Shown: positions 26,409-34,177 of the stretch, piece by piece | How the letters are laid out: each line of letters opens with the position of its first letter | Numbering within the stretch: position 1 is the first letter of the stretch | Origin: Nocardioides sp. BGMRC 2183 | Lineage (GTDB): Bacteria > Actinomycetota > Actinomycetes > Propionibacteriales > Nocardioidaceae | DNA length: 64,000 bases | Assembly (NCBI GenBank): GCA_008123405.1 | Contig: VSSA01000008.1 | Coordinates: 62,001-126,000, forward strand | Direction of reading: 5' to 3' | Translations under genes and position numbers: made by a program | The notes under the pieces: model-generated | Told to the model about the DNA's origin: nothing | Database searches by the model: none | What the model saw: the letters and a program-made list of their open reading frames with translations, nothing else

Positions 26409-27218
26409 TCACGCAGCCGCTGCCCCCACGGCCCCCTCGAGTCGGGCGCGCATCCGGGCCAGCAGCGCCGAGATCAACCGGGAGACCTGCGTCTGGGTGA
26501 CGCCGATCCGGCGCCCGATCTCAGACTGGGTGACGCCCTGGTAGAGCCAGAGATCCAAGATCAGCCGATCCCGGCCGTCCAGGTCGACGAGGGCCTGCTC
26601 GAGCATGACCCGCGCTTCGGCGGCGAGATAGCCGGGATCGGTCTCACCGAGAGCGGAGGCGAGCGCGGGAGCGTCGTCGTCGGCCGTCGCCTCGGGCGCA
26701 TCCAGCGAGCTGGGCACGAAGCAGCCGTTGGCGGCGAGCGCCTTGCGGATCTCCAGCTCGGAGACGTCCAGCTCCGCCGCCAGCTCGGCGAGCTCCGGCG
26801 TCCGCCCGAGCTCGTGGGTCAGCGCCTCCTGGGCGCGGGTGATCCGGGGCTGCAGCTCCTGCACCGAACGCGGCGGACGCACCGTCCAACCGGCGTCGCG
26901 GAACCACCGCCGGACCTCGCCCCGCACGGTCGGCACCGCGTAACCCAGGAAATCGCCGCCCTTCTCCGGGTCGAAACTGTGGACGGCCTTGACCAGGCCG
27001 AGATAGGCGACCTGGGCGAGGTCGTCGGCCGCCAGGCCCCGGTGCTCGAAGCGCCGGGCGATGGCCCGTGCCACCGGCATGTTGACCCGGACCAACTCTT
27101 CGTCGATGTCGCGGTGGTCGGACGTCGTACGACGTCGGGCCAGGAGTGATGCGGTCTCCGCGTCCCGTTCGGCGCGGGTCTGATGGGTGTCGTCGAGTGC
27201 GTACCGCGGATGATCCAC
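26409..27218 (-). CDS. RNA polymerase sigma factor, SigB/SigF/WhiG-type group 3
   Basis: A 269-residue sigma-70 family protein with regions 2, 3 and 4. Region 2: LVRVNMPVARAIARRFEHRG, LAADDLAQVAYLGLVKAVHSFDPEKG and FLGYAVPTVRGEVRRWFRDAGW. Region 3: ITRAQEALTHELGRTPELAE. Region 4 helix-turn-helix: YQGVTQSEIGRRIGVTQTQVSRLISALL. The GTG at 27218 is supported by GAGGAGGT 9 bp upstream. This group directs stress or developmental genes and is normally held by an anti-sigma factor; none is encoded next to it. It stands at the edge of a block of stress and redox genes (27-36 kb), which may be part of its regulon. Confidence 0.88.
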   Translation of the reverse strand: MDHPRYALDDTHQTRAERDAETASLLARRRTTSDHRDIDEELVRVNMPVARAIARRFEHRGLAADDLAQVAYLGLVKAVHSFDPEKGGDFLGYAVPTVRGEVRRWFRDAGWTVRPPRSVQELQPRITRAQEALTHELGRTPELAELAAELDVSELEIRKALAANGCFVPSSLDAPEATADDDAPALASALGETDPGYLAAEARVMLEQALVDLDGRDRLILDLWLYQGVTQSEIGRRIGVTQTQVSRLISALLARMRARLEGAVGAAAA

Positions 27219-27242
27219 GGTTCGTCACCTCCTCGAGAATCG

Positions 27243-27264
27243 CGAGGGACGAAGGTCGTCCTCG
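27243..27264. terminator. Imperfect hairpin between methyltransferase and sigma factor genes
   Basis: CGAGGGACGA and TCGTCCTCG pair with one bulged G around a 3-nt loop in the 100-bp gap. Read leftwards it could end the methyltransferase transcript or form part of the sigma factor 5' leader. Tentative. Confidence 0.3.
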
Positions 27265-27318
27265 CTCTTCCACCCTGCACCCGCTGCGGAGCGCCCACAT
27301 CACCCCCAGGGGTGGAAG

Positions 27319-28215
27319 TCAGCGCGACCGGCGGCCACGGTCGTCGTCGCGTGGTGGCGCCTCCGGACCGGCCGCACCCTCCTGTACGCCGTCCGCGCCT
27401 TCATCGGCCCCGAGCGGGTAGCCGGCGGTCGCGTCGGCCGGGAAGATCGGCCCACCCGCGCCCTCGAAGGAGGCCACCTCGGAGAGCTGGCCCGCCGACG
27501 ACTCGTCGCCGGCGTCGCCCCGTGCGTGCTCCGTCCGTGCGCGCTCGGCCCGCGCGTCGCCGGCGGCGGTGCCGATGTGCACCAGGACACCGCCCGGGGA
27601 GCAGGCGCGGATCCCGCGGATCTCCCAGCCGCGGGCCCCGTCGAGCGCGTTCCACCGCAACAGGTCGGCCACCGCGCTGGCCTGTTCGGAGCTGCCGACC
27701 TGGAGCACGACGTGCCCGTCGTCCTGGCAATGGTCCAGTGCGACGCGCAGACACTCGCGCACCGCGGCGAGCCCGTCCACGCCGCCGTCCACGGCGCCGG
27801 CCGGGTCGTCGGGGAACCGGGCCAGCTCGGAGGTGGCCAGCCACGGCGGGTCGACCAGCACCAGCGGGAACCGCTCGCCCGGTTCCAGCGCTGCGACCGC
27901 CTCCACCTGCCGCACGTCCGCGGAGATCTGGGCCTCCTCGGCGTTGCGTCGTGCGTAGGCGGCAGCGACCGGATCGCGGTCCACCTGCACCAGGGATCGA
28001 CCGGTGAGTCGGGCCGCGAGCAGGCCGATCTGACCGGCGCCGCAGCACAACTCGAGGATCCGGCCCTCGGGTGCGCCGGTGCTGAGGTCGGCGAGCCAAC
28101 GGGACTGCTCGGTGGTCCAGGGCCGCGGGCGCAGCACCCGGGCGTCCCAGGCGATGCGCAGGCCGCCGAAGTCGGCGGTGGTCTCATCGGGCTGGAGGAT
28201 CTGGTCGGAAGTCAT
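27319..28215 (-). CDS. Class I SAM-dependent methyltransferase, HemK/MTQ-like
   Basis: A 298-residue protein. The SAM-binding motif LELCCGAGQIG is at residues 54-64, the acidic end of strand 2 is VDRDP (~78-82), and the catalytic-loop signature DPPW lies at 122-125, as in N5-glutamine or nucleic-acid N6-methyltransferases ((N/D)PP(Y/W)). The last ~80 residues are a low-complexity acidic tail (ARTEHARGDAGDESSAGQ... to DRGRRSR) with no recognisable fold. It is divergent from the diiron protein/CDGSH pair with a 127-bp gap. The substrate may be a protein glutamine or a small molecule. Confidence 0.82.
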   Translation of the reverse strand: MTSDQILQPDETTADFGGLRIAWDARVLRPRPWTTEQSRWLADLSTGAPEGRILELCCGAGQIGLLAARLTGRSLVQVDRDPVAAAYARRNAEEAQISADVRQVEAVAALEPGERFPLVLVDPPWLATSELARFPDDPAGAVDGGVDGLAAVRECLRVALDHCQDDGHVVLQVGSSEQASAVADLLRWNALDGARGWEIRGIRACSPGGVLVHIGTAAGDARAERARTEHARGDAGDESSAGQLSEVASFEGAGGPIFPADATAGYPLGADEGADGVQEGAAGPEAPPRDDDRGRRSR

Positions 28216-28342
28216 CCCTGCGACGTACCCGGTCCGCCGGCGGTGAGCCCCGAGCCGTCGACGCACGCGCTCCTCACCCACCGGGGTGGGGATGCCGCGT
28301 CCGGCGGCGGGTACCCAACGCTGGAGAAGGAGGTGCGATCTC

Positions 28343-29407
28343 GTGGTCAATGCCATCGCACAGCACGAGCAGGGAGCCGCGGCACCACCCGAGACGGGCG
28401 CAGCGGCGCCGGCCGGACCCGCGCCGGCGCTGCCGCCCTCGTGCGGCCCGATCAGCGCCCAGGTGCTGGGCACCCTGTTCGGCGACGGTCCGCCGGCGGG
28501 ATGGTGCGCGCTCGTGGAGACCGTCGGCGATCCCCTCACCGACCTGGACTTCCAGTTGGGGCTGTGGCTGTCCTACGAGCCGCACTATGCCGACCTGCCC
28601 GGCCTGGATCGCGACCCGGAGTGGGACCCAGCCCTGCTGAGCCTGCGGGCGGCGCTGGAGGAGCGATTCGAACGCGCCCTGCGGGATCTGGTCGGTGAGT
28701 TGCCCACCGGTGATCCGGTCGCTGTCCTACGCCGCCTCACCGGCTCCGGCAGACCGTCCCCGCTGGCGCTGCACCTCGGCCGCGACGCCAGTCGCGAGCA
28801 GTTCATCGACTACCTGGCCCAACGCGCCGTCTACCACCTCCGCGAGTCAGATCCGCAGTCCTTCACGCTGCCCCGGGTCACTGGGGCGGCCAAGACCGCC
28901 CTCGCCGAGCTCCAGTACGACGAATACGGCGCCGGCCGACCCGAGCGACTGCACTCCCGGCTGTACGCGAACGCACTGACCGCGCTCGACCTGCCCGCCG
29001 ACGTCCACGACTACCTCCCCGGGGTCGAGGCAACCGTGTTCACCACGGTCAACACGATGTCGTTCTTCGCCCTGCACCGCTCCTTGCGTGGCGCTGCGAT
29101 GGGTCACCTGGCCGCGTTCGAGGCGACCAGCTCGCTGCCGTGTCGCCTGATCGCCACCGGTGCCCACCGCCTGGGGCTGCCGCCGGCGGTGGCGGCGTAC
29201 TTCGAGGAGCACGTGGAGGCGGACTCGGTGCACGAGCAGGTCGCGATCGACGACATCTGCGGTGCCCTGGTGCGGGCCGAGCCGCTGCTCGGGCCGGACG
29301 TGGTCTTCGGGGCGGCGGCCTGCCTGGCTGTCGACGAGCTCGCCGCGCAGGCGTTCTGGGCGCGCTGGAACGCCGATCCCGAGCCCACCGGCGAGGCAGC
29401 ATCGTGA
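28343..29407 (+). CDS. Iron-containing redox enzyme, haem-oxygenase-like diiron fold
   Basis: A 354-residue protein. The GTG at 28343 is supported by AGGAGGT 8 bp upstream. After an Ala/Pro-rich N-terminus (~1-35), the protein is all-helical with the ligand pattern of haem-oxygenase-like diiron oxidases: Glu189 and Glu194 in LAELQYDEYGAG, His204 in ERLHSRLY, Glu260, and His290/Asp294/His297 in EEHVEADSVHEQVA. Known members oxidise amines, fatty acids or amino acids with O2; the substrate here is unknown. It is translationally coupled to a CDGSH iron-sulfur protein (GTGA overlap at 29404-29407), a likely electron-transfer partner. The neighbouring methyltransferase is divergent. Confidence 0.82.
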   Translation: MVNAIAQHEQGAAAPPETGAAAPAGPAPALPPSCGPISAQVLGTLFGDGPPAGWCALVETVGDPLTDLDFQLGLWLSYEPHYADLPGLDRDPEWDPALLSLRAALEERFERALRDLVGELPTGDPVAVLRRLTGSGRPSPLALHLGRDASREQFIDYLAQRAVYHLRESDPQSFTLPRVTGAAKTALAELQYDEYGAGRPERLHSRLYANALTALDLPADVHDYLPGVEATVFTTVNTMSFFALHRSLRGAAMGHLAAFEATSSLPCRLIATGAHRLGLPPAVAAYFEEHVEADSVHEQVAIDDICGALVRAEPLLGPDVVFGAAACLAVDELAAQAFWARWNADPEPTGEAAS

Positions 29408-29610
29408 CCGCGGACAACTGCCGTCGCGAGACCCCCGAGATCGAGGTCGCTGCGCCGACGGTGGTCCGGGGAGCGACCGTGGTGGCCGCTGCGGACGGCG
29501 TACTGCACCGGATCGACCGCCCGGTGGTCGCACTGTGTGGCTGCGGCCGCTCCGCAGCCCTGCCGTGGTGCGACAGCACGCACAAGGTGCTGGCCGACCG
29601 GAGCAGTTGA
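29404..29610 (+). CDS. CDGSH iron-sulfur domain protein (mitoNEET-like)
   Basis: A 68-residue protein starting with a GTG whose last two bases begin the TGA stop of the diiron gene, so the pair is translationally coupled. Its C-terminal half carries a single CDGSH motif: Cys45-Gly-Cys47-Gly-Arg-Ser50 ... Pro54-Trp-Cys56-Asp57-Ser-Thr-His60, the 3Cys:1His ligand set of a redox-active [2Fe-2S] cluster. The Gly of CDGSH is Ser here. No membrane anchor is present, so it is cytosolic. The coupling suggests that it supplies electrons, or iron/cluster, to the diiron protein. The gene ends 2 bp from the convergent small acidic ORF. Confidence 0.85.
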   Translation: MTADNCRRETPEIEVAAPTVVRGATVVAAADGVLHRIDRPVVALCGCGRSAALPWCDSTHKVLADRSS

Positions 29611-29612
29611 GG

Positions 29613-29786
29613 TCAGTCCTCGGCGGCGGCCGCGTGCGTGGCCGGCCCCTCCTGCATCGCTCCGCCCTCGGACGTCCAGTCCGAGGAGGTGCCCTCGTCG
29701 CGCTCCTCCTCGTCCCGCGCGTCGTCGTGGGGATCGTCGAGGTTGGGGTCGCTGGTCACGTCCGGGTCGACGTCACGCTCGCTCAT
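29613..29786 (-). CDS. Small acidic hypothetical protein
   Basis: A 57-residue product starting at the ATG 29786, which has GAGGAG at good spacing. The sequence is almost entirely Asp, Glu, Ser and small residues (SERDVDPDVTSDPNLDDPHDD), with no predicted core, so it is likely disordered and strongly negative. It lies 22 bp downstream of the glycosyltransferase start-side neighbour on the opposite reading order and converges on the CDGSH gene. Small acidic proteins of this sort appear in actinobacterial stress clusters, but I cannot assign a function. Confidence 0.55.
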   Translation of the reverse strand: MSERDVDPDVTSDPNLDDPHDDARDEEERDEGTSSDWTSEGGAMQEGPATHAAAAED

Positions 29787-29808
29787 CGTCCGCTCCTCTC
29801 GGGTTGAT

Positions 29809-30945
29809 TCAGTCCGCCTCGACGAGGCGGTGGTAGAGCTCCTCGTGCGCTGCGGCGATGTCGGCTCGCTGGCGGCGGCGCTCGGCCACGCTGGCGGCGT
29901 ACGACGGGCGGGCCCGGTGCGCAGCGCGGACGGCATCGGCCAACGACGACGCGTCGAACGTCTCGCCGTCGTGGACATAGGTGAGCACCGGTCCCTGCTC
30001 GGCGTAGAAGCCGCAACTCGGTGCGATCACGGTGGTGTCGACGTCGCGGCAGGCCTCGAGCCACCCCGAGTGGCTGCCGAAGCGGTAGGGAAGCACCGAC
30101 ACGTCGAGCCCGTCGAGATAGTCGACGAACGCGCGGTCGGAGAGGTAGTCGTGCACGCGCACGTCGGCGGCCCGCGCCGCGGCCAACTCGCGCAGATAGC
30201 CGGCCAGCTCCTGGGCGCGCGGCTCGGCGTCGTCGGCGAAGACGTCACGGTGTGCGTTGACCTGCAGCACCGTGTCGGGCAAGTCCTGCACCGTCTCCAC
30301 CAGGGTGGGCAGCACCCGCATCGGGTCCATGTTGGCCCGCAGGCTCTTCACGTGCAGGCCGATCCGGTAGGGGCCGGACGGGCTGCGGCGAGCGCGCCCC
30401 TCGGCCATCAGCGCCATGGTGGCGAGGCGGACGACGTGGGGATGCGGCAGCACCAGGGCCTCGCGGTCCCAGCGCTTCCGGATCTCGGCGGCGGCGCCCT
30501 CGGTGAGGGTGATCAGGGCGTCAGCGCGAGGCACCAGCACGTCGAGCTGACGGCTCAGCAGCTCGCTGCTCTCCTGGTGCCGGTCCCGCAGGTCGTGGAC
30601 GGTGAAGACGAGCGGCTTCCCGCGTCGCTGCAGGACGTCGAGGAACTCCTCGAGCTGCCCGGTGGTGCAGCAGCGGAAGCCGAAGTGCAGGTGGAAGAGG
30701 TCGAACCTGGCCGTCCGGGCCCACTCCGGGTCGAGCATCACCGGCCGGCATCGCGGCGCGCCGTCCGGCGTGCACGGCATCCCCGGATCCGGGTCCGGCA
30801 GACGCAACACCCCCGGCTCGCCCTCGGGCGCGAGGTGACGCACGTAGACATGACCGACCGGTACCGACGCCACCGTCAGCGGCGGTGCGTCGAAGCGCGG
30901 GTCACCCGCAGGGGTGTCGAAGTCGTGCGGATCGAGGATGTCCAC
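29809..30945 (-). CDS. Glycosyltransferase, GT-B fold (family 1/4-like)
   Basis: A 378-residue cytosolic protein without signal peptide. N-terminal half: the acceptor-side motif FDLFHLHFGFR, then PLVFTVHDLRDRH and RADALITLTEGAAAEI. C-terminal half: YRIGLHVKSLRANMDP, then DVRVHDYLSDRAFVDYLDGLDVSVLPY and FGSHSGWLEACRD, where the Gly-Ser-x-Ser-Gly-x-x-x-Glu-Ala segment corresponds to the nucleotide-sugar-binding E-x7-E-like region. The start is a GTG at 30945 without a clear Shine-Dalgarno; TACTGC lies 6 bp upstream. The donor and acceptor are unknown. It sits in the stress island downstream of the zinc dehydrogenase. Confidence 0.8.
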   Translation of the reverse strand: MDILDPHDFDTPAGDPRFDAPPLTVASVPVGHVYVRHLAPEGEPGVLRLPDPDPGMPCTPDGAPRCRPVMLDPEWARTARFDLFHLHFGFRCCTTGQLEEFLDVLQRRGKPLVFTVHDLRDRHQESSELLSRQLDVLVPRADALITLTEGAAAEIRKRWDREALVLPHPHVVRLATMALMAEGRARRSPSGPYRIGLHVKSLRANMDPMRVLPTLVETVQDLPDTVLQVNAHRDVFADDAEPRAQELAGYLRELAAARAADVRVHDYLSDRAFVDYLDGLDVSVLPYRFGSHSGWLEACRDVDTTVIAPSCGFYAEQGPVLTYVHDGETFDASSLADAVRAAHRARPSYAASVAERRRQRADIAAAHEELYHRLVEAD

Positions 30946-31005
30946 ACCCGGGCAGTACCCGGGACCCGGTCACGGATACCACCCGTTGGGGCGATTCCAG
31001 GGTCC

Positions 31006-32184
31006 CTAGGGTGTGAAGACGACCTTCACCACGCCCGGCTCCTTGCTGCGGAACCGTTCGTAGGCCGAAGGTGCCTCGCTCAGCGGCAACCGATCGGTCA
31101 CGAAGGTCTCCGTGCCGAGGGGGTCCTCGTCGACCAGCAACGGCAGGATGTCGTCGGTCCAGGCGCGTACGTTCGCCTGCCCCATCCGCAGCTGGAGCTG
31201 CTTGTCGAACATCTGCATCAGCGGCATCGGGTCGGCGGCGCCGCCGTACACCCCGAGCAGCGAGACGGTGCCGCCGCGACGCACCGCGTCGATGGAGGCG
31301 TGCAGCGCCGCCAGGCGATCCAGGCCGGCCGTCTTCATCAAGGGTCGTGCCACCGCGTCCGGCAACAGCCCGATCACCTTGTGTGACGCCTCGACGATCG
31401 GATTGCCGTGAGCCTCCATGCCGACGGCGTCGATCACCGCGTCCGCGCCCCGACCGCCGGTGCGTGAGCGGACCTCCTCGCCGAGGTCGTCGACCTCGTT
31501 GAGATCGATCGTCTCGGCCCCGCGCGTCCGGATCCGGGTGAGCCGATCGGGCAGACGATCGACGACGATCACCCGGTGCCCGCGGTGCACAGCGATTCGG
31601 GCCGCCATGTCGCCGATCGGCCCCGCTCCCATCACCAGCAGCACGCCGTCGTCGGGCACCCCCGCGTACTCCACGCCCTGCCACGCGGTGGGGAGCACGT
31701 CGGAGAGGAAGACGAAGCGGTCGTCCGGCGGGCCGTCGGGCACCTTGACCGGGCCGAAGTCGGCGAACGGCACACGCAGGTACTCCGCCTGCGCTCCGGG
31801 CACCGCGCCGTAGAGCGAGGAGTAGCCGAACAGGCTGGCCCCGGTGCCCTGGTCGCGGTTCTGCGTCGTCTCGCACTGGCTGTACAGCCCCCGCGAGCAG
31901 GTCCAGCACTCGCCGCAGCTGATGTTGAACGGCACCACCACGCGATCACCGACCGCGAGGTTCCGTACGCCCGACCCCACCTCCTCGACCACGCCCATCG
32001 GCTCGTGACCGATCACGTCGCCCGGGGTCATGAAGGGCGCCAGCGGTTCATAGAGGTGCAGGTCCGAGCCGCACAGGCCGGTGGTGGTGATCCGGATGAC
32101 CGCGTCCGTGGGGTCGATGATCGAGGGGTCCGACACCTCCTCCACCGCGACCTTGCGTGGTCCTTGCCAGGTAACTGCCTTCAT
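31006..32184 (-). CDS. Zinc-dependent alcohol dehydrogenase, formaldehyde-dehydrogenase-like
   Basis: A 392-residue medium-chain dehydrogenase. Catalytic zinc ligands are Cys38 (GLCGSDLH) and His60/Glu61 (GHEPMG); the structural zinc site is Cys90, Cys93, Cys96 and Cys104 (SCGECWTCSRGLYSQC). The cofactor domain has VMGAGPIGDMAARIAVHRGHRVIVVD, with Asp at the end of strand 2 favouring NAD. The insert NRDQGTGASLFGYSSLYGAVPGAQ is typical of glutathione-independent formaldehyde dehydrogenase-like proteins. Its ATG overlaps the stop of the FAD-Rieske gene by 1 bp (TGATG at 32182-32186), so the two are probably made together. Confidence 0.87.
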   Translation of the reverse strand: MKAVTWQGPRKVAVEEVSDPSIIDPTDAVIRITTTGLCGSDLHLYEPLAPFMTPGDVIGHEPMGVVEEVGSGVRNLAVGDRVVVPFNISCGECWTCSRGLYSQCETTQNRDQGTGASLFGYSSLYGAVPGAQAEYLRVPFADFGPVKVPDGPPDDRFVFLSDVLPTAWQGVEYAGVPDDGVLLVMGAGPIGDMAARIAVHRGHRVIVVDRLPDRLTRIRTRGAETIDLNEVDDLGEEVRSRTGGRGADAVIDAVGMEAHGNPIVEASHKVIGLLPDAVARPLMKTAGLDRLAALHASIDAVRRGGTVSLLGVYGGAADPMPLMQMFDKQLQLRMGQANVRAWTDDILPLLVDEDPLGTETFVTDRLPLSEAPSAYERFRSKEPGVVKVVFTP

Positions 32185-33707
32185 CACTTCTCCTTCCGGT
32201 CTGCCGGAGACTCCGGCGTCGTGACGTCGTTGGTCTTCCGCTGCTCGACACCGGGCAGCCGCCGGAGCGGCCGCGTCGCCGGGCCCTCGAGGACACGGCC
32301 GTCGGGGTCGAACCGGGAGCCGTGCAGCGGGCAGTCGTAGCTCTGCTCCTGGTCGTTCCAGCGCAGCACCCCGCCCAGGTGGGTGCAGACGGGGATCAGG
32401 CGACACTCCGCGCTCATCGCGCGGCGCGCCGAGGTGGGAGTCGACATCGGCAACTGCACCGCCGCCGCGGTGCCGCCGATCGCCACGCCTGCCTGGATCG
32501 ACGCGAGAGCGGCGGCATCGCGGAGCCGCCACGAACGCTCGTAGAGACGCTCGGCCCAGGGCTCGGGGGTGCCGAGGATGTTGCCGGAGAGAGCGAGTGC
32601 GGCAGCGACCCCGCTGGTCAGTCCCCACTTGTTGAACCCGGTGGCCAGATGCACGTCCGGGCTCGGCCCGCCGAGCGAGCCGACCAGGGGGAGGTGATCG
32701 GTGGTCGCGTAGTCCTGGGCGGACCAGGCGGCCAGCTCGGTGGCGTCGGGCCAGTGCTCGACGGTCCACTCGCGCAGCTCGGCGAGCCGCTCGGACTCGC
32801 TGCGTCCCCGTCCGGTCGGATGTCCCGCACCGCCGACGAGCAGCACCCGGCGACCGTCGACCTCAGCCGAACGGAAGGACCGGATCGAGGCCCCGGCGCC
32901 GAAGGCCATCGGCGACGGCGGCGACGCGGTCTCCGCAGCGAGCAGATAGCTGCGCTCCGCCTCGAGCCGGGCGAAGTGGAGGCGTCGGTCCACGACGGCC
33001 GCGCCGGTGGCGAGGACGGCACGTCCGGCTCTCAGGCGGAGTTCGGGCTCCCCCTGGGCGTGTATTCCGGGGCCCTCGCGGTGCAGCGAGAGCACGACCT
33101 GATCCGCGCGCTGACGCACCCGTCGCAGCCGCCATCCCGTGACCACGGTGGCGCCTGCCGCCGTGGCCGCGCGGGTCAGGCCGTCCACCAGTCGGCCGGG
33201 ATCCAGTTGCAGTTGGTCCGGGAGCGCCACGGCGCCGACGGCCGGCACGGGGAGGTCCGGCGAGCCGAGCCACGCGACCGGCAAGCCGAGCTGTCGCGCC
33301 GCACGATGCTCGGCCGCCACGGCCGGACGTTCGGCCGACGTCGGTGCGTAGGTGAGGGCATCGCGCCGCTCCAGGGGGACCCCGAGATCGTCGGCATGCT
33401 CCTCCAGCCAGCTCATGGCACGCAGGGTGCTGGCGACGTACGCCTCGGCCTGGTCCTCACGACCGGCGGCCAGCGCCCGCGAGAGCAGGGTGCCTTGCAG
33501 CGCGGAGACCTTGCCGGTGGTCCGACCGGTGGTGCCCGCACCCGGGTGGCGCGCTTCCACGACGACCACGCCCATGCCGGCGCGGGCGAGCAGCCATGCA
33601 GTGGTGAGTCCGGTGACGCCCGCACCGACGACGACGACGTCGTGACGACCGGCCGCGATCCCGGTCGTTGTCGCGGGTGGTTCGCCCCGCCACCAGATGG
33701 TCTCCAT
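32184..33707 (-). CDS. FAD-dependent oxidoreductase with C-terminal Rieske [2Fe-2S] domain
   Basis: A 507-residue fusion. The ATG at 33707 has GGAGG 6 bp upstream. Residues 22-370 are a D-amino-acid-oxidase (DAO)-type flavoprotein: VVVVGAGVTGLTTAWLLARAG, VEARHPGAGTTGRTTGKV, and the late ATGFNKWGLTSGVAAALALSG. Residues ~436-485 are a Rieske domain with Cys441-Thr-His443 and Cys459-Pro-Leu-His462 binding the cluster. Such proteins occur widely in actinobacteria and some bacilli as presumed soluble electron carriers or amine oxidases; the physiological substrate is unknown. First gene of a coupled pair with the zinc alcohol dehydrogenase. Confidence 0.87.
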   Translation of the reverse strand: METIWWRGEPPATTTGIAAGRHDVVVVGAGVTGLTTAWLLARAGMGVVVVEARHPGAGTTGRTTGKVSALQGTLLSRALAAGREDQAEAYVASTLRAMSWLEEHADDLGVPLERRDALTYAPTSAERPAVAAEHRAARQLGLPVAWLGSPDLPVPAVGAVALPDQLQLDPGRLVDGLTRAATAAGATVVTGWRLRRVRQRADQVVLSLHREGPGIHAQGEPELRLRAGRAVLATGAAVVDRRLHFARLEAERSYLLAAETASPPSPMAFGAGASIRSFRSAEVDGRRVLLVGGAGHPTGRGRSESERLAELREWTVEHWPDATELAAWSAQDYATTDHLPLVGSLGGPSPDVHLATGFNKWGLTSGVAAALALSGNILGTPEPWAERLYERSWRLRDAAALASIQAGVAIGGTAAAVQLPMSTPTSARRAMSAECRLIPVCTHLGGVLRWNDQEQSYDCPLHGSRFDPDGRVLEGPATRPLRRLPGVEQRKTNDVTTPESPADRKEK

Positions 33708-33846
33708 CTCTCCACCTCCGCAGGTCCGGTCCGATCGCCCCAGGCAGATCTCCGTACCCGGGCCGCGGGCCGTCATACGACGCATGGGCAGCAGCCGGTC
33801 GGGCACTCCTTCGGCATCCGCACTCGAGGCAACGAGGAGGCCCGCG

Positions 33847-34152
33847 ATGACATCCACCCGGCGCGAGAAGACGACCAGTAGATCGGCCAAGCTCCTGTAT
33901 CGACCGTGGGGCCTGGTGGCCAGCATGCTCGGCGGCCTGATCGCCAGCCAGCTCTTCCAGCAGGTCTGGAAGCGGGTCGACCCGGCCAGCACCGACGACC
34001 CGCCGAAGCCGCTGCAGTCGGAGTACCCGCTGCCCAAGATCCTGGTCGCGGCGATGATCCAGGGCGCGATCTTCTCCGTGATCCGCGCCCTCATCGACCG
34101 CGGCGGCGCCCGGGCGTTCGAGCGGGTCACCGGAGACTGGCCCGGCGACTGA
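33847..34152 (+). CDS. DUF4235 small membrane protein
   Basis: A 101-residue protein starting at an ATG with GAGGAGG 8 bp upstream. Two hydrophobic segments, WGLVASMLGGLIASQLFQQV (~24-43) and KILVAAMIQGAIFSVIRALI (~65-84), flank a short charged loop (KRVDPASTDDPPKP). The pattern is that of DUF4235, an actinobacterial family often found next to stress and sigma-B-dependent genes. No catalytic residues are seen. Divergent from the FAD-Rieske gene. Confidence 0.8.
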   Translation: MTSTRREKTTSRSAKLLYRPWGLVASMLGGLIASQLFQQVWKRVDPASTDDPPKPLQSEYPLPKILVAAMIQGAIFSVIRALIDRGGARAFERVTGDWPGD

Positions 34153-34177
34153 CGGCGCCGCGCAGTCGACTGACGAG

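Noticed and set aside
30945-31005. CCCGGG repeats and CCCTAGGG between the glycosyltransferase and dehydrogenase genes as operator
   Set aside because: CCCGGG is self-complementary and very common at this GC content; no longer dyad or promoter elements line up with it.
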